From Prevotella sp. UBA3675 (GTDB lineage: Bacteria; Bacteroidota; Bacteroidia; Bacteroidales; Bacteroidaceae): a stretch of DNA of 25,954 nucleotides. The notes under the pieces are model-generated. The model saw nothing but the letters and a program-made list of their open reading frames with translations, was not told where the DNA came from and searched no databases. The DNA lies in assembly GCA_002372235.1 (NCBI GenBank), contig DFJI01000035.1, forward strand, positions 652 to 26,605, read 5' to 3'. This document shows positions 7,693-14,820 of this stretch, piece after piece. The first letter of the stretch is position 1. Each line of letters starts with the position of its first letter. The translations under genes and the position numbers were made by a program.

Positions 7693-8713
7693 ACATTCTG
7701 CAAAAGTTGACGTAGCCGTGTTGCTGCTGTTCTTCACTCGCAGCGACACGTTCCGACAGGTGTTCGAAGCCGTGCGCCAGGCGCGTCCGTCTAAGTTACT
7801 CCTTTATCAAGACGGCCCCCGGGGAGAGAAGGACATGGCCGGACTGCAAGCATGCCGACAAATCGTAAGCGACGAACAGATAGACTGGGAATGCGAGGTG
7901 CATCGCAACTATCTGACGAAGAATCAGGGATGCGACCCTTCGGGATTCCGCTCTCACCAGTGGGCCTTCTCACTGGCCGACAAGGTCATCGTGCTCGAAG
8001 ACGATGTAGTACCCTCACAATCGTTCTTCCCCTTCTGCAAGGAGATGCTCGACCGCTATGAGCACGACGAGCGAATCGCAATGATAGCAGGATTCAACAC
8101 CGATGAGATCACGCCCGATGTGCCAGACGACTATTTCTTCACTTCCTTCCAAAGCATCTGGGGCTGGGCCTCATGGCGGCGCGTGGCCCAGCGTTGGGAA
8201 TCCGACTATGCCTTCATGCACGATGCCTACAACATGCGGCAGCTGAAGGCGCTGGCCCGACAACGCGGCTATCGCGACACCATGCTTCAGATGTTTCGCG
8301 ATCACAGCGTGAGCGGCAAGGAATATTTCGAGACCATCTATTGGGCCGACATGATTCTGAACTCAGGGCTGACGATTATGCCGACGAAGAACCTTGTGAA
8401 CAACGTGGGACTGACCGCTGACTCTACCCACTTCTCTGCCGAACTACAGACCATGCCACATCGTCTGCGCCGCATCTTCACCATGCCCCGGTACGAGCTT
8501 CAGTTCCCACTGAAGCATCCGAAATACGTGATTGAAAACGTGGACTACAAAGAGCGTCGCTACAAAGTATTGGGGTGGAACCATCCATGCACCAAGATCG
8601 GCTACTCTCTCGAAGAGCTATGGCTGAATCTGAAACACGGCAACTGGCGTGTCATCACTCAGTCGATAGCCCGTCGCATCCGCAAATGGATGGGAACGGA
8701 AAGGCACAAATAG
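7685..8713 (+). CDS. GT-A fold glycosyltransferase (GNT-I/HlpA-like)
   Basis: 342-residue cytoplasmic glycosyltransferase with no signal peptide. The sequence starts with VDVAVLLLFFTRSDTFRQVF. It has the nucleotide-sugar metal site LEDD (104-107, in KVIVLEDDVVPS) and the conserved acceptor-side block SFQSIWGWASWRR around residue 160. In Bacteroidota such proteins are usually named glycosyltransferase or hemolytic protein HlpA-like. The LEDD plus WGWASW pattern recalls the GNT-I (GT13)-like fold, in which the DD or DxD residues bind the metal-sugar diphosphate. It is the last gene of the operon, starts within the licD-like gene, and ends 18 bp before the convergent nadD. It presumably adds the sugar that carries, or sits next to, the LicD-attached group. 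Confidence 0.8.
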   Translation: MTKHSAKVDVAVLLLFFTRSDTFRQVFEAVRQARPSKLLLYQDGPRGEKDMAGLQACRQIVSDEQIDWECEVHRNYLTKNQGCDPSGFRSHQWAFSLADKVIVLEDDVVPSQSFFPFCKEMLDRYEHDERIAMIAGFNTDEITPDVPDDYFFTSFQSIWGWASWRRVAQRWESDYAFMHDAYNMRQLKALARQRGYRDTMLQMFRDHSVSGKEYFETIYWADMILNSGLTIMPTKNLVNNVGLTADSTHFSAELQTMPHRLRRIFTMPRYELQFPLKHPKYVIENVDYKERRYKVLGWNHPCTKIGYSLEELWLNLKHGNWRVITQSIARRIRKWMGTERHK

Positions 8714-8731
8714 AAAAAACAGGAGGGGAAA

Positions 8732-9295
8732 TCAATAATATTTGCGTACCAATGGTTCGATAACCGCTGGTACGCATTCTTTTATACTCTCGCCGCAACG
8801 CACGCGCTCACGAACCATCGTGCTCGAGATATTGAGCAGTTCGGTCTCCACCACAGTCACATTGGCTGGCAGAGCCGAAGCATCAAAGTCACTGCCCTTG
8901 CGCGGATAGATCACGATGCGATAGTTGCGCAGAATATCGTCGGCCTTATACCAGCGATGGAACAGTGCCCAGTTGTCACCTCCGATGAGCAACACGAACT
9001 CGCAATCGGGATAGTCAGTTTTCAGGTGTTGCAGCGTATTCCATGTGTAAGAGGGCTTAGGCAGATGGAACTCATAGTCCTTTGCCACGAGTCCCTTCTC
9101 GCCTTGCAGCGCCAGCTGTGCCATCTCGAAACGCAGCTGGTCGCTGAGCAGACTGCTTTGCGCCTTCAGCGGATTCTGCGGAGACACCATGAGCCATACC
9201 TCATCCAGCCCTGCCAGCTTCAGCAACTGGCGTGCCAATGAAATATGGCCCACGTGTATCGGGTTAAAGGACCCGCCAAAGATTCCAATCTTCAT
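8732..9295 (-). CDS. nadD: Nicotinate-nucleotide adenylyltransferase
   Basis: Cytoplasmic NAD biosynthesis enzyme that joins nicotinate mononucleotide and ATP to give deamido-NAD. The 187-residue protein starts MKIGIFGGSFNPIHVGH, with the T/HxGH nucleotidyltransferase motif at residues 13-16. It ends with the family block ISSTMVRERVRCGESIKECV, the ISSTxIR ATP-binding motif. The length is normal. Its ATG is only 2 bp from the gmk stop, so it is the last gene of a yicC-gmk-nadD transcript. Confidence 0.95.
   Translation of the reverse strand: MKIGIFGGSFNPIHVGHISLARQLLKLAGLDEVWLMVSPQNPLKAQSSLLSDQLRFEMAQLALQGEKGLVAKDYEFHLPKPSYTWNTLQHLKTDYPDCEFVLLIGGDNWALFHRWYKADDILRNYRIVIYPRKGSDFDASALPANVTVVETELLNISSTMVRERVRCGESIKECVPAVIEPLVRKYY
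8743..8783 (+). terminator. Probable terminator of the LicC/LicD operon (inside the nadD 3' end)
   Basis: An 8-bp perfect stem (8743-8750 with 8769-8776) with a further inner GGTT/AACC pairing is followed by TTCTTTT on the + strand. It lies 30 bp after the glycosyltransferase stop, within the last codons of the convergent nadD, so it would end rightward transcription before it runs far into nadD. Confidence 0.5.
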
Positions 9296-9297
9296 TC

Positions 9298-9873
9298 CTA
9301 TTCTCTTTCCAGGAATTGCTTCACCAACCGCAGCGTTTCGGCCTTGGCCACATCCAGATTGTCGTTCACCACGACATGATCGAATTGCGGTGCGAAGGTG
9401 AGTTCGTATTCTGCCTTGGCCAGACGATTCTCAATAGCTTCGGGTGTATCGGTGCCACGACCCACCAACCGGCGGCGCAGCTCTTCGACCGAAGGAGGCT
9501 GAACAAACAGACTCATGGCACGCTTACCATAGAACTGCTTGATGTTCACGCCACCTTTCACATCTACATCGAACACCACGTTCTGTCCTGCCTCCAGCTG
9601 TCGTTCCACCTGTGCCTTCAGCGTGCCGTAGAAGCGGTCTTGATAGACCTCCTCGTATTCCAGGAACTCGTCGTTCTCTATTTTCGCACGAAACTCCTCG
9701 GGCTTCAGGAAGAAATACTCCACCCCATTCTGTTCGGTGCCACGCGGATTGCGCGAGGTGGCACTGATAGAGAAATAGAGTTGCAGCTCAGGATGCTCCT
9801 GCATCAGCCACTGCACGATGGTCGATTTGCCACTGCCCGAAGGAGCACTGAATATTAATAGTTTTCCTTTCAT
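9298..9873 (-). CDS. gmk: Guanylate kinase
   Basis: Phosphorylates GMP to GDP with ATP in the cytoplasm. The 191-residue sequence has the P-loop APSGSGKST (residues 10-18). The GMP-binding segment follows, with SATSRNPRGTEQNGVEYFF (SxTTR-x-P-R-x-G-E is typical; the second T is S here). Also present are EYEEVYQDRFYGT and VDVDVKGGVNIKQFYG (family DxDxQGA becomes DVDVKGG). The Q-to-K change in that last motif is common in Bacteroidota and probably functional. It lies between yicC (51-bp gap) and nadD (2-bp gap) on one transcript. Confidence 0.96.
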   Translation of the reverse strand: MKGKLLIFSAPSGSGKSTIVQWLMQEHPELQLYFSISATSRNPRGTEQNGVEYFFLKPEEFRAKIENDEFLEYEEVYQDRFYGTLKAQVERQLEAGQNVVFDVDVKGGVNIKQFYGKRAMSLFVQPPSVEELRRRLVGRGTDTPEAIENRLAKAEYELTFAPQFDHVVVNDNLDVAKAETLRLVKQFLERE

Positions 9874-9924
9874 AATGATGGATGTTGAAATTCAAGAGAT
9901 GGGGGAAAAAACGGAACCGACGCA

Positions 9925-10800
9925 TCAGAGTGCGTTCAACACTTGCTCCTTGATCTGTTCCAGTTCGTCTTTCATCTGAACCACGATGTTCTGCATCTCG
10001 GCCTGGTTCGATTTAGATCCCGTCGTATTGATCTCGCGGCCCATTTCCTGAGCAATGAAGCCGAGCTTTTTGCCCTGTCCGTGACCGTCGGCCATCGTCT
10101 CGCGGAAGTATTTCAGGTGATTGGTCAGTCGCTGCTTCTCCTCGCTGATGTCCAGCTTCTCTATGTAGTAGATCAGCTCCTGCTCCAACCGGTTCTTGTC
10201 ATACTCCACCCCGGGAATCTGCTGCAGACCGTCAACGATGCGCTGCCTGATCTTCTCCACGCGCGCCTTCTCGTATGGCTCGATCTCGGCCAACAGCCGT
10301 TCAATATTGTCAATCTTCTCATTGAATTTCTTCTCCAGTGCTGCGCCCTCCTGCTTACGGAAGCTGACAAGTGCACTGATGGCTTGCTCCACGGCCTGCC
10401 GAGCCACGGCCCATTCCTCATCGGTGAGCACCTCCTGTTCCGTCTTGGTCAGCACATCGGGCATGCGCGTCAGCGTGTATATCCAGTCCTGCGGCTCGGG
10501 TATACCCATCCTCTCAGCTACGTTTTTCAGCTGCCGGTAGTAGTTTTCCATCAGCGCCGCGTTCACGGGAGTGGCATCCACGCTCTGATCCTTCTCTATC
10601 CAAAGCGAGAAGTCCACCTTTCCACGCTCCACTGCCTGTGCCACCATCTGCCTCATCTCCATCTCCTTTTCGCGATAGAGCGGTGCAATGCGTGCCTGCA
10701 GGTCCAGCTGCTTAGAGTTCAGCGATTTGATTTCTACATTGATTTTCTTGTCTTTGTAGGCCACGACAGCCTTGCCGTAACCCGTCATTGATTGTATCAT
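9925..10800 (-). CDS. yicC: YicC/YloC family endoribonuclease
   Basis: A 291-residue protein beginning MIQSMTGYGKAV, the invariant start of the family. The C-terminal DUF1732 half holds EKQRLTNHLKYFRETM, GKKLGFIAQEMGREINTTGSKSN and a long acidic helix. A longer reading frame from 10872 would place 24 unrelated residues in front and cross the promoter, so the ATG at 10800 is chosen. E. coli YicC and B. subtilis YloC have been shown to be RNA-cleaving enzymes involved in small-RNA turnover; activity here is inferred by family. It is the first gene of the yicC-gmk-nadD transcript, with its own promoter 29 bp upstream. Confidence 0.93.
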   Translation of the reverse strand: MIQSMTGYGKAVVAYKDKKINVEIKSLNSKQLDLQARIAPLYREKEMEMRQMVAQAVERGKVDFSLWIEKDQSVDATPVNAALMENYYRQLKNVAERMGIPEPQDWIYTLTRMPDVLTKTEQEVLTDEEWAVARQAVEQAISALVSFRKQEGAALEKKFNEKIDNIERLLAEIEPYEKARVEKIRQRIVDGLQQIPGVEYDKNRLEQELIYYIEKLDISEEKQRLTNHLKYFRETMADGHGQGKKLGFIAQEMGREINTTGSKSNQAEMQNIVVQMKDELEQIKEQVLNAL

Positions 10801-10828
10801 ATATACTAAATAATGTTTTATCTGTCTG

Positions 10829-10860
10829 CAAATGTACGAAGAATATTTGAAAGTATCAAA
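10829..10860 (-). promoter_or_regulatory. Bacteroidota-type promoter of yicC-gmk-nadD
   Basis: On the minus strand, TTTG (10860-10857) and TACATTTG (10836-10829) are separated by exactly 20 bp, matching -33 and -7 boxes. The expected start site is near 10821, giving a leader of about 20 nt before the yicC ATG at 10800. Confidence 0.84.
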
Positions 10861-10898
10861 ATAAACTGCCACATCTTTATTTTTGAGGAGGCTAATAC

Positions 10899-10928
10899 AA
10901 AAAAGTCCTGCTCTTTTCAGAACAGGAC
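10899..10928 (-). terminator. Intrinsic terminator of rpsO
   Basis: Read on the minus strand, a 10-bp stem (10928-10919 with 10914-10905, one G-T pair) closed by a GAAA tetraloop is followed by six T (10904-10899). It lies 23 bp after the rpsO stop. Confidence 0.92.
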
Positions 10929-10950
10929 CTCGTGTTTCTTTCTCTACATC

Positions 10951-11220
10951 TTATTTACGCAGACCGAGCGCCTTGATCAGTGCACGATAGCGGTTGATGT
11001 CGGTGTTGTAGAGATACTTCAGCAGCTTACGACGGCGACCTACCATCATGGTCAGCGAGCGGGCAGTCACGTTGTCCTTGTGATTCTGCTTCAGGTGCTC
11101 GGTGAGGTGCTTGATGCGATAGGTGAACAGAGCCACCTGGCTCTCCACTGAACCAGTGTCCTTGGCGTCCTTGCCATACTGGCTGAAAATCTCTGCTTTC
11201 TTAGCTTGATCGAGATACAT
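10951..11220 (-). CDS. rpsO: 30S ribosomal protein S15
   Basis: 89 residues, the standard S15 length. Recognisable blocks are DTGSVESQVALFTYRIKHLT, the central HLKQNHKDNVTARSL and the C-terminal MVGRRRKLLKYLYNTDINRY, whose conserved residues contact 16S rRNA helices 20-22. S15 is a primary binder in assembly of the 30S platform. It is a single-gene transcript with its own promoter and terminator. The 5' leader is about 115 nt, longer than expected for this genome's style; S15 is autoregulated through mRNA leader structures in several other bacteria. Confidence 0.97.
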   Translation of the reverse strand: MYLDQAKKAEIFSQYGKDAKDTGSVESQVALFTYRIKHLTEHLKQNHKDNVTARSLTMMVGRRRKLLKYLYNTDINRYRALIKALGLRK

Positions 11221-11340
11221 AATTAATGTGTGATTAAGAATGGTTACAAGTGCTTCATTAACATCTTTCCGACGCTTCGCCTGCTAATCACTGCGGGACA
11301 GCCCACATCGTCAGATGCTTCGGATTTTCCGAAAAGCGGG
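11221..11340 (-). promoter_or_regulatory. Long 5' leader of rpsO, possible S15 autoregulatory site
   Basis: About 115 nt of transcribed leader lie between the predicted start (near 11336) and the rpsO ATG at 11220. Directly after the start there is a small hairpin, TTCGGA (11333-11328) with TCCGAA (11324-11319). Further GC-rich complementary segments follow, and the last 50 nt are A/T-rich. No known S15-binding leader class is recognised, so a regulatory role is only an inference. Confidence 0.35.
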
Positions 11341-11342
11341 TG

Positions 11343-11373
11343 CAAAGGTACAACTTTTTCCCGATACTGCAAG
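11343..11373 (-). promoter_or_regulatory. Promoter of rpsO (divergent from typA)
   Basis: On the minus strand TACCTTTG (11350-11343) is a perfect -7 box. CTTG at 11373-11370, 19 bp further upstream, is a near-consensus -33 box. The site lies within about 50 bp of the typA -7 box on the other strand, so the two promoters share their upstream DNA. Confidence 0.7.
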
Positions 11374-11393
11374 CAAATATCAGAAAAAAGTAG

Positions 11394-11401
11394 TAATTTT
11401 G
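11394..11401 (+). promoter_or_regulatory. -7 box of the typA promoter
   Basis: TAATTTTG fits TAnnTTTG and lies 25 bp before the typA ATG. No clear TTTG is seen 19-21 bp upstream, so only the -7 element is supported. Confidence 0.6.
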
Positions 11402-11426
11402 CAGCCGATTTTACGTAAAAAGACTT

Positions 11427-13304
11427 ATGCAGGACATTAGGAACATCGCGATTATTGCGCACGTTGACCACGGCAAGACAACACTCGTGGACAAAATGAT
11501 GCTGGCAGGCAATCTCTTCCGTGAGGGACAGGACCTCAGCAATCAAGTACTTGACGCAAACGACCTCGAACGCGAACGAGGCATCACTATTCTTTCCAAA
11601 AACGTTTCTATCAACTGGAAAGGCACCAAAATCAACATCATCGATACTCCGGGACACTCCGACTTCGGCGGCGAGGTGGAGCGCGTGCTCAACATGGCCG
11701 ACGGCTGCTTGCTGCTCGTCGATGCCTTCGAAGGTCCCATGCCACAGACCCGTTTCGTGCTGCAAAAGGCACTCGAGATTGGCCTGAAGCCCATCGTGGT
11801 CGTCAACAAGGTTGACAAGCCCAACTGCCGCCCCGAGGAGGTATATGAGATGGTGTTCGACCTGATGTTCTCTCTCAATGCCACGGAGGACCAGCTCGAC
11901 TTCCCCGTGGTCTATGGCTCAGCCAAGAACGGATGGATGGGCGAAGACTACAACACGCCTACGGGCGACATCACCTATCTGCTCGACAAGATTGTAGAGG
12001 TCATTCCTGCTCCCCAGCAGTTGGAGGGCACGCCTCAGATGCTCATCACCTCGCTCGACTATTCCAGCTACACCGGTCGTATCGCCGTGGGCCGCGTTCA
12101 CCGTGGCACTCTGGAGGACGGCATGCAGGTCACCATCTGCCATCGCGACGGCTCAATGGAGAAGACGAAGATCAAGGAGCTTCACACCTTCGACGGCATG
12201 GGCCACAGCCGCATCGACCAGGTGGAGTGCGGCGACATCTGCGCCGTCATCGGCCTGGAGAAGTTCGAGATTGGCGACACCATCTGCGACTTGGAGCATC
12301 CCGAACCGCTGCCCCCCATCGCCATCGACGAGCCCACCATGTCAATGCTCTTCACCATCAACGACTCACCCTTCTTCGGCAAGGAAGGCAAGTTCGTCAC
12401 CTCACGCCACATCAACGACCGCCTGGAGAAGGAACTGGAGAAGAACCTCGCCCTGCGCGTAGAGCCTTTCGAGGACTCCACCGACAAGTGGATTGTCTCC
12501 GGGCGCGGTGTGCTTCACCTCTCAGTGCTCATTGAGACCATGCGTCGCGAGGGCTACGAGCTGCAGGTGGGTCAGCCACAGGTCATCTATAAATATGCCC
12601 CCCTTTCAGCCCCCGAGGGGGCTACTATAGACCAAGCTCTTCTCACAAACGAAGCCCCCTCGGGGGCAGTAGGGGGGGCTTGTCGCTATGAACCCATTGA
12701 GGAGCTCACCATCAACGTGCCGGAAGAGTTTGCCTCGAAGATGATCGACATGGTGACGCGCCGCAAGGGCGAGATGACCTCGATGGAGAGTCAGGGCGAG
12801 CGCACCAACATCGAGTTCAACATTCCCTCGCGTGGCATCATCGGTCTGCGCACCAACGTGCTCACTGCCTCACAGGGCGAGGCCATCATGGCTCACCGCT
12901 TCAAGGAGTACCAGCCCTACAAGGGCGAGATAGAGCGCCGTGTCAACGGTTCGATGATAGCCTTAGAGACGGGCACTTCCTATGCCTACGCCATCGACAA
13001 GCTGCAGGATCGCGGCAAGTTCTTCATCGATCCGGGCGAAGACGTCTATATGGGCGAGGTGGTCGGCGAGCACGTTCACGACAACGACCTGGTCGTCAAC
13101 GTCTGCAAGGCCAAGCAGCTCACCAACGTGCGTGCTTCCGGCACCGACGAGAAGGCCCGCATCATTCCCAAGACCGTCATGTCGCTTGAGGAGTGTCTCG
13201 AATACATCAAGGAAGACGAGCTCGTCGAGGTCACCCCGAAGTCGATGCGCATGCGCAAGATCATCCTGGATCACGACCAGCGCAAGAAGGCCAACAAGCA
13301 GTAA
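11427..13304 (+). CDS. typA: Translational GTPase TypA/BipA with in-frame palindromic insertion
   Basis: Ribosome-associated GTPase of the EF-G family involved in ribosome assembly and stress adaptation. The GTPase domain has AHVDHGKTT (G1), RERGITI (switch I), DTPGHSDFGGEVERV (G3) and NKVDKP (G4). It is followed by beta-barrel and EF-G-like domains and the BipA-specific C-terminus, including NIPSRGIIGLRTNVLTASQG. The protein has 625 residues; Bacteroidota TypA is usually close to 600. The excess is a low-complexity insert between VIYK and YEPIEELT, at about residues 391-419, with segments APEGA and EAPSGAVGGA. It is encoded exactly by an inverted-repeat element (12597-12679). The normal short EIDG-type linker is replaced, the frame stays open and the downstream domain is intact, so the protein is probably functional. 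It is transcribed divergently from rpsO and ends before a convergent hairpin. Confidence 0.96.
   Translation: MQDIRNIAIIAHVDHGKTTLVDKMMLAGNLFREGQDLSNQVLDANDLERERGITILSKNVSINWKGTKINIIDTPGHSDFGGEVERVLNMADGCLLLVDAFEGPMPQTRFVLQKALEIGLKPIVVVNKVDKPNCRPEEVYEMVFDLMFSLNATEDQLDFPVVYGSAKNGWMGEDYNTPTGDITYLLDKIVEVIPAPQQLEGTPQMLITSLDYSSYTGRIAVGRVHRGTLEDGMQVTICHRDGSMEKTKIKELHTFDGMGHSRIDQVECGDICAVIGLEKFEIGDTICDLEHPEPLPPIAIDEPTMSMLFTINDSPFFGKEGKFVTSRHINDRLEKELEKNLALRVEPFEDSTDKWIVSGRGVLHLSVLIETMRREGYELQVGQPQVIYKYAPLSAPEGATIDQALLTNEAPSGAVGGACRYEPIEELTINVPEEFASKMIDMVTRRKGEMTSMESQGERTNIEFNIPSRGIIGLRTNVLTASQGEAIMAHRFKEYQPYKGEIERRVNGSMIALETGTSYAYAIDKLQDRGKFFIDPGEDVYMGEVVGEHVHDNDLVVNVCKAKQLTNVRASGTDEKARIIPKTVMSLEECLEYIKEDELVEVTPKSMRMRKIILDHDQRKKANKQ
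12597..12679 (+). repeat. 83-bp inverted-repeat element inserted in frame in typA
   Basis: Two 27-bp arms, 12597-12623 and 12653-12679, are inverted copies of each other with 24 of 27 positions matching. Each ends in the internal palindrome GCCCCCGAGGGGGC. They enclose a 29-bp A/T-richer spacer (12624-12652). The element is translated through without a stop and accounts for the extra residues of TypA. There is no open transposase, so it resembles a small palindromic element of the REP/MITE or protein-inserted palindrome kind. Confidence 0.85.
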
Positions 13305-13321
13305 TCGGCTATAAGAATACT

Positions 13322-13376
13322 AAATGAAGAATGGCAAAGACCCTGAAACGTGATGGATCTTTGTCATTCTTCATTT
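13322..13376. terminator. Bidirectional hairpin between typA and the DUF4143 ATPase
   Basis: A 12-bp perfect stem (13322-13333 with 13365-13376) continues through a G-T pair and six more pairs to a total of about 19 paired bases, with one mismatch, then CC/GG around an 11-nt loop. It sits in the 83-bp gap between convergent stop codons. T-tracts are short on both sides, so termination by this hairpin is likely but not certain. Confidence 0.7.
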
Positions 13377-13387
13377 TGCTATTTATC

Positions 13388-14734
13388 CTAAGAAGCGTTG
13401 TCAATAATATAATCTATCATGCAAGCATAATAGAACGGTATGCTTAACAAGCGGAAACGTACCCCACTGGCGGTTGTCAGTTCGTCCTCACGATATGCCC
13501 CACTCCATACCCGAACTGCCAGGTCTGGCGCATCGGGTTGACTCATCATCGAATGCAGTGAGCGCAGGTGAGCATTCGTGCCTGTTTTCACCTCGATAGG
13601 TATCAGTCGGGTACCTTGCTGCCAAACGAAATCCACTTCAGCGGTTGCCCCCTTCTTGTCACGAACCCAAAAGAATTGCTCGTTACGATAGTTGCGATCC
13701 AAAGCTATCCGTAGCTCTTGTGCTACGACCTGCTCTGCAGCATGCCCTCGCCAGATATCAAGGAGGTCGGTATTTTGCAAATAGGCCGTCTGAATATCTG
13801 AAGAGAAATTCACGATTCCAGTATCTACCCAAATCAGTTTAGGCGACCGCGTGAGAGCTGCCATAGCAGGTACCTGCATCGTTGTGACGGGATAATCTAA
13901 ATGTAAAAGAAATGCCTTTTGCAAGACCTCGAACGCATCGTGCACTTCCTGACTGCTATAACTACTGCCACCGAACTTAGCAAACTTGATAGTCTGCCCT
14001 GCCAGCGACCAGCCATGTCGCAGAATGTGGCGAAGAACTTGTATCTGTTTCTCGTTTTTGGCATATTTTTCCACATCTTCATCATATCCGTTCAGCAGCG
14101 ACTGATAGATGGGCGACAAGCGACTCACGTCTTGATGAGAAGCAAAATTGTTTAGCACTTCTGGCATGCCGCCTACTAATGCGTAGCGGTTAAACCGCTT
14201 CATAAGCAGATCATGTAAATGTGGGGGCACTTGGCATCCTGTCAATAAATCTGCCAATGGTTTCTCACCTGTAGCATATAGATATTCCAAGAAGGAGCAT
14301 GGCCGTAGCGATAGGTATTCCACCCTCCCTACAGGGAACGAAATGCGTTGCTTCAGTAAAGTATGTAAACGTGAACCTGCCGCAATAACATACAGATCGG
14401 GCATTTCTTCATAAAAATACCGCAGCATGGCCACTGCCTTAGGTTCGTTCTGTATCTCGTCTATAAAAAGTAAGGTTTGTTCATGCTCTTGAATCACCAC
14501 TTTTTTCAAAAGACAGATATATTGGAACACATCAGACACTCTGTCTGACAAGGAAAAGGCCCGAGCATCATCAGCCAGTTCCAAATTGAGCCTGATATAG
14601 TGGTCGAATTCTTTTCCGAATTCATTTACCAGTGTAGTTTTGCCTACTTGTCGGGCTCCTCTCAACACCAGTGGTTTATGATTCGGGCGGTCTCTCCATT
14701 CCTGTAGCTGTTTATACAAAAGTCTTGTAATCAT
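13388..14734 (-). CDS. AAA_14 / DUF4143 family ATPase with nuclease-like C-terminus
   Basis: 448 residues. The N-terminal P-loop ATPase has Walker A GARQVGKTT (26-34), Walker B LLFIDEIQ with Asp92/Glu93, and a sensor-like VIAAGSRLHTLL. The domain after it contains SFPVGRVEYLSLRPCSFLEY, typical of the COG1373/DUF4143 group. Near the C-terminus EVDFVWQ (Asp368) followed by IPIEVKTG (Glu381, Lys383) has the D-x(n)-E-x-K layout of PD-(D/E)XK nuclease-like folds, which this family is thought to carry. The biological role is unknown; such genes are scattered and multi-copy in Bacteroidota and are accessory in character. It is a single gene between convergent typA and the antiporter's terminator. 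Its promoter lies 55-86 bp upstream and is preceded by a periodic repeat array. Confidence 0.88.
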   Translation of the reverse strand: MITRLLYKQLQEWRDRPNHKPLVLRGARQVGKTTLVNEFGKEFDHYIRLNLELADDARAFSLSDRVSDVFQYICLLKKVVIQEHEQTLLFIDEIQNEPKAVAMLRYFYEEMPDLYVIAAGSRLHTLLKQRISFPVGRVEYLSLRPCSFLEYLYATGEKPLADLLTGCQVPPHLHDLLMKRFNRYALVGGMPEVLNNFASHQDVSRLSPIYQSLLNGYDEDVEKYAKNEKQIQVLRHILRHGWSLAGQTIKFAKFGGSSYSSQEVHDAFEVLQKAFLLHLDYPVTTMQVPAMAALTRSPKLIWVDTGIVNFSSDIQTAYLQNTDLLDIWRGHAAEQVVAQELRIALDRNYRNEQFFWVRDKKGATAEVDFVWQQGTRLIPIEVKTGTNAHLRSLHSMMSQPDAPDLAVRVWSGAYREDELTTASGVRFRLLSIPFYYACMIDYIIDNAS

Positions 14735-14788
14735 AGGATTCTATACATTAATTCTTCTGCTACTTCCTTTGTGATAAAAAGTATGCTG

Positions 14789-14820
14789 CAAAGATAGGAT
14801 TTTTCTAAAACATAGGCAAA
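14789..14820 (-). promoter_or_regulatory. Promoter of the DUF4143 ATPase gene
   Basis: On the minus strand TTTG (14820-14817) and TATCTTTG (14796-14789) are separated by exactly 20 bp. The -33 TTTG is part of the first copy of the 15-bp repeat array, so whatever binds the array could act directly on this promoter. Confidence 0.78.

Noticed and set aside
10801..10872. Longer start for yicC
   Set aside because: The extension covers the promoter and has no family resemblance; the invariant MIQSMTGYGKA begins at 10800.
12597..12679. Insertion considered as an IS remnant or a frameshift error in typA
   Set aside because: The arms are too short and symmetrical for an IS end, there is no transposase sequence, and the frame is open on both sides with both flanks of TypA intact.
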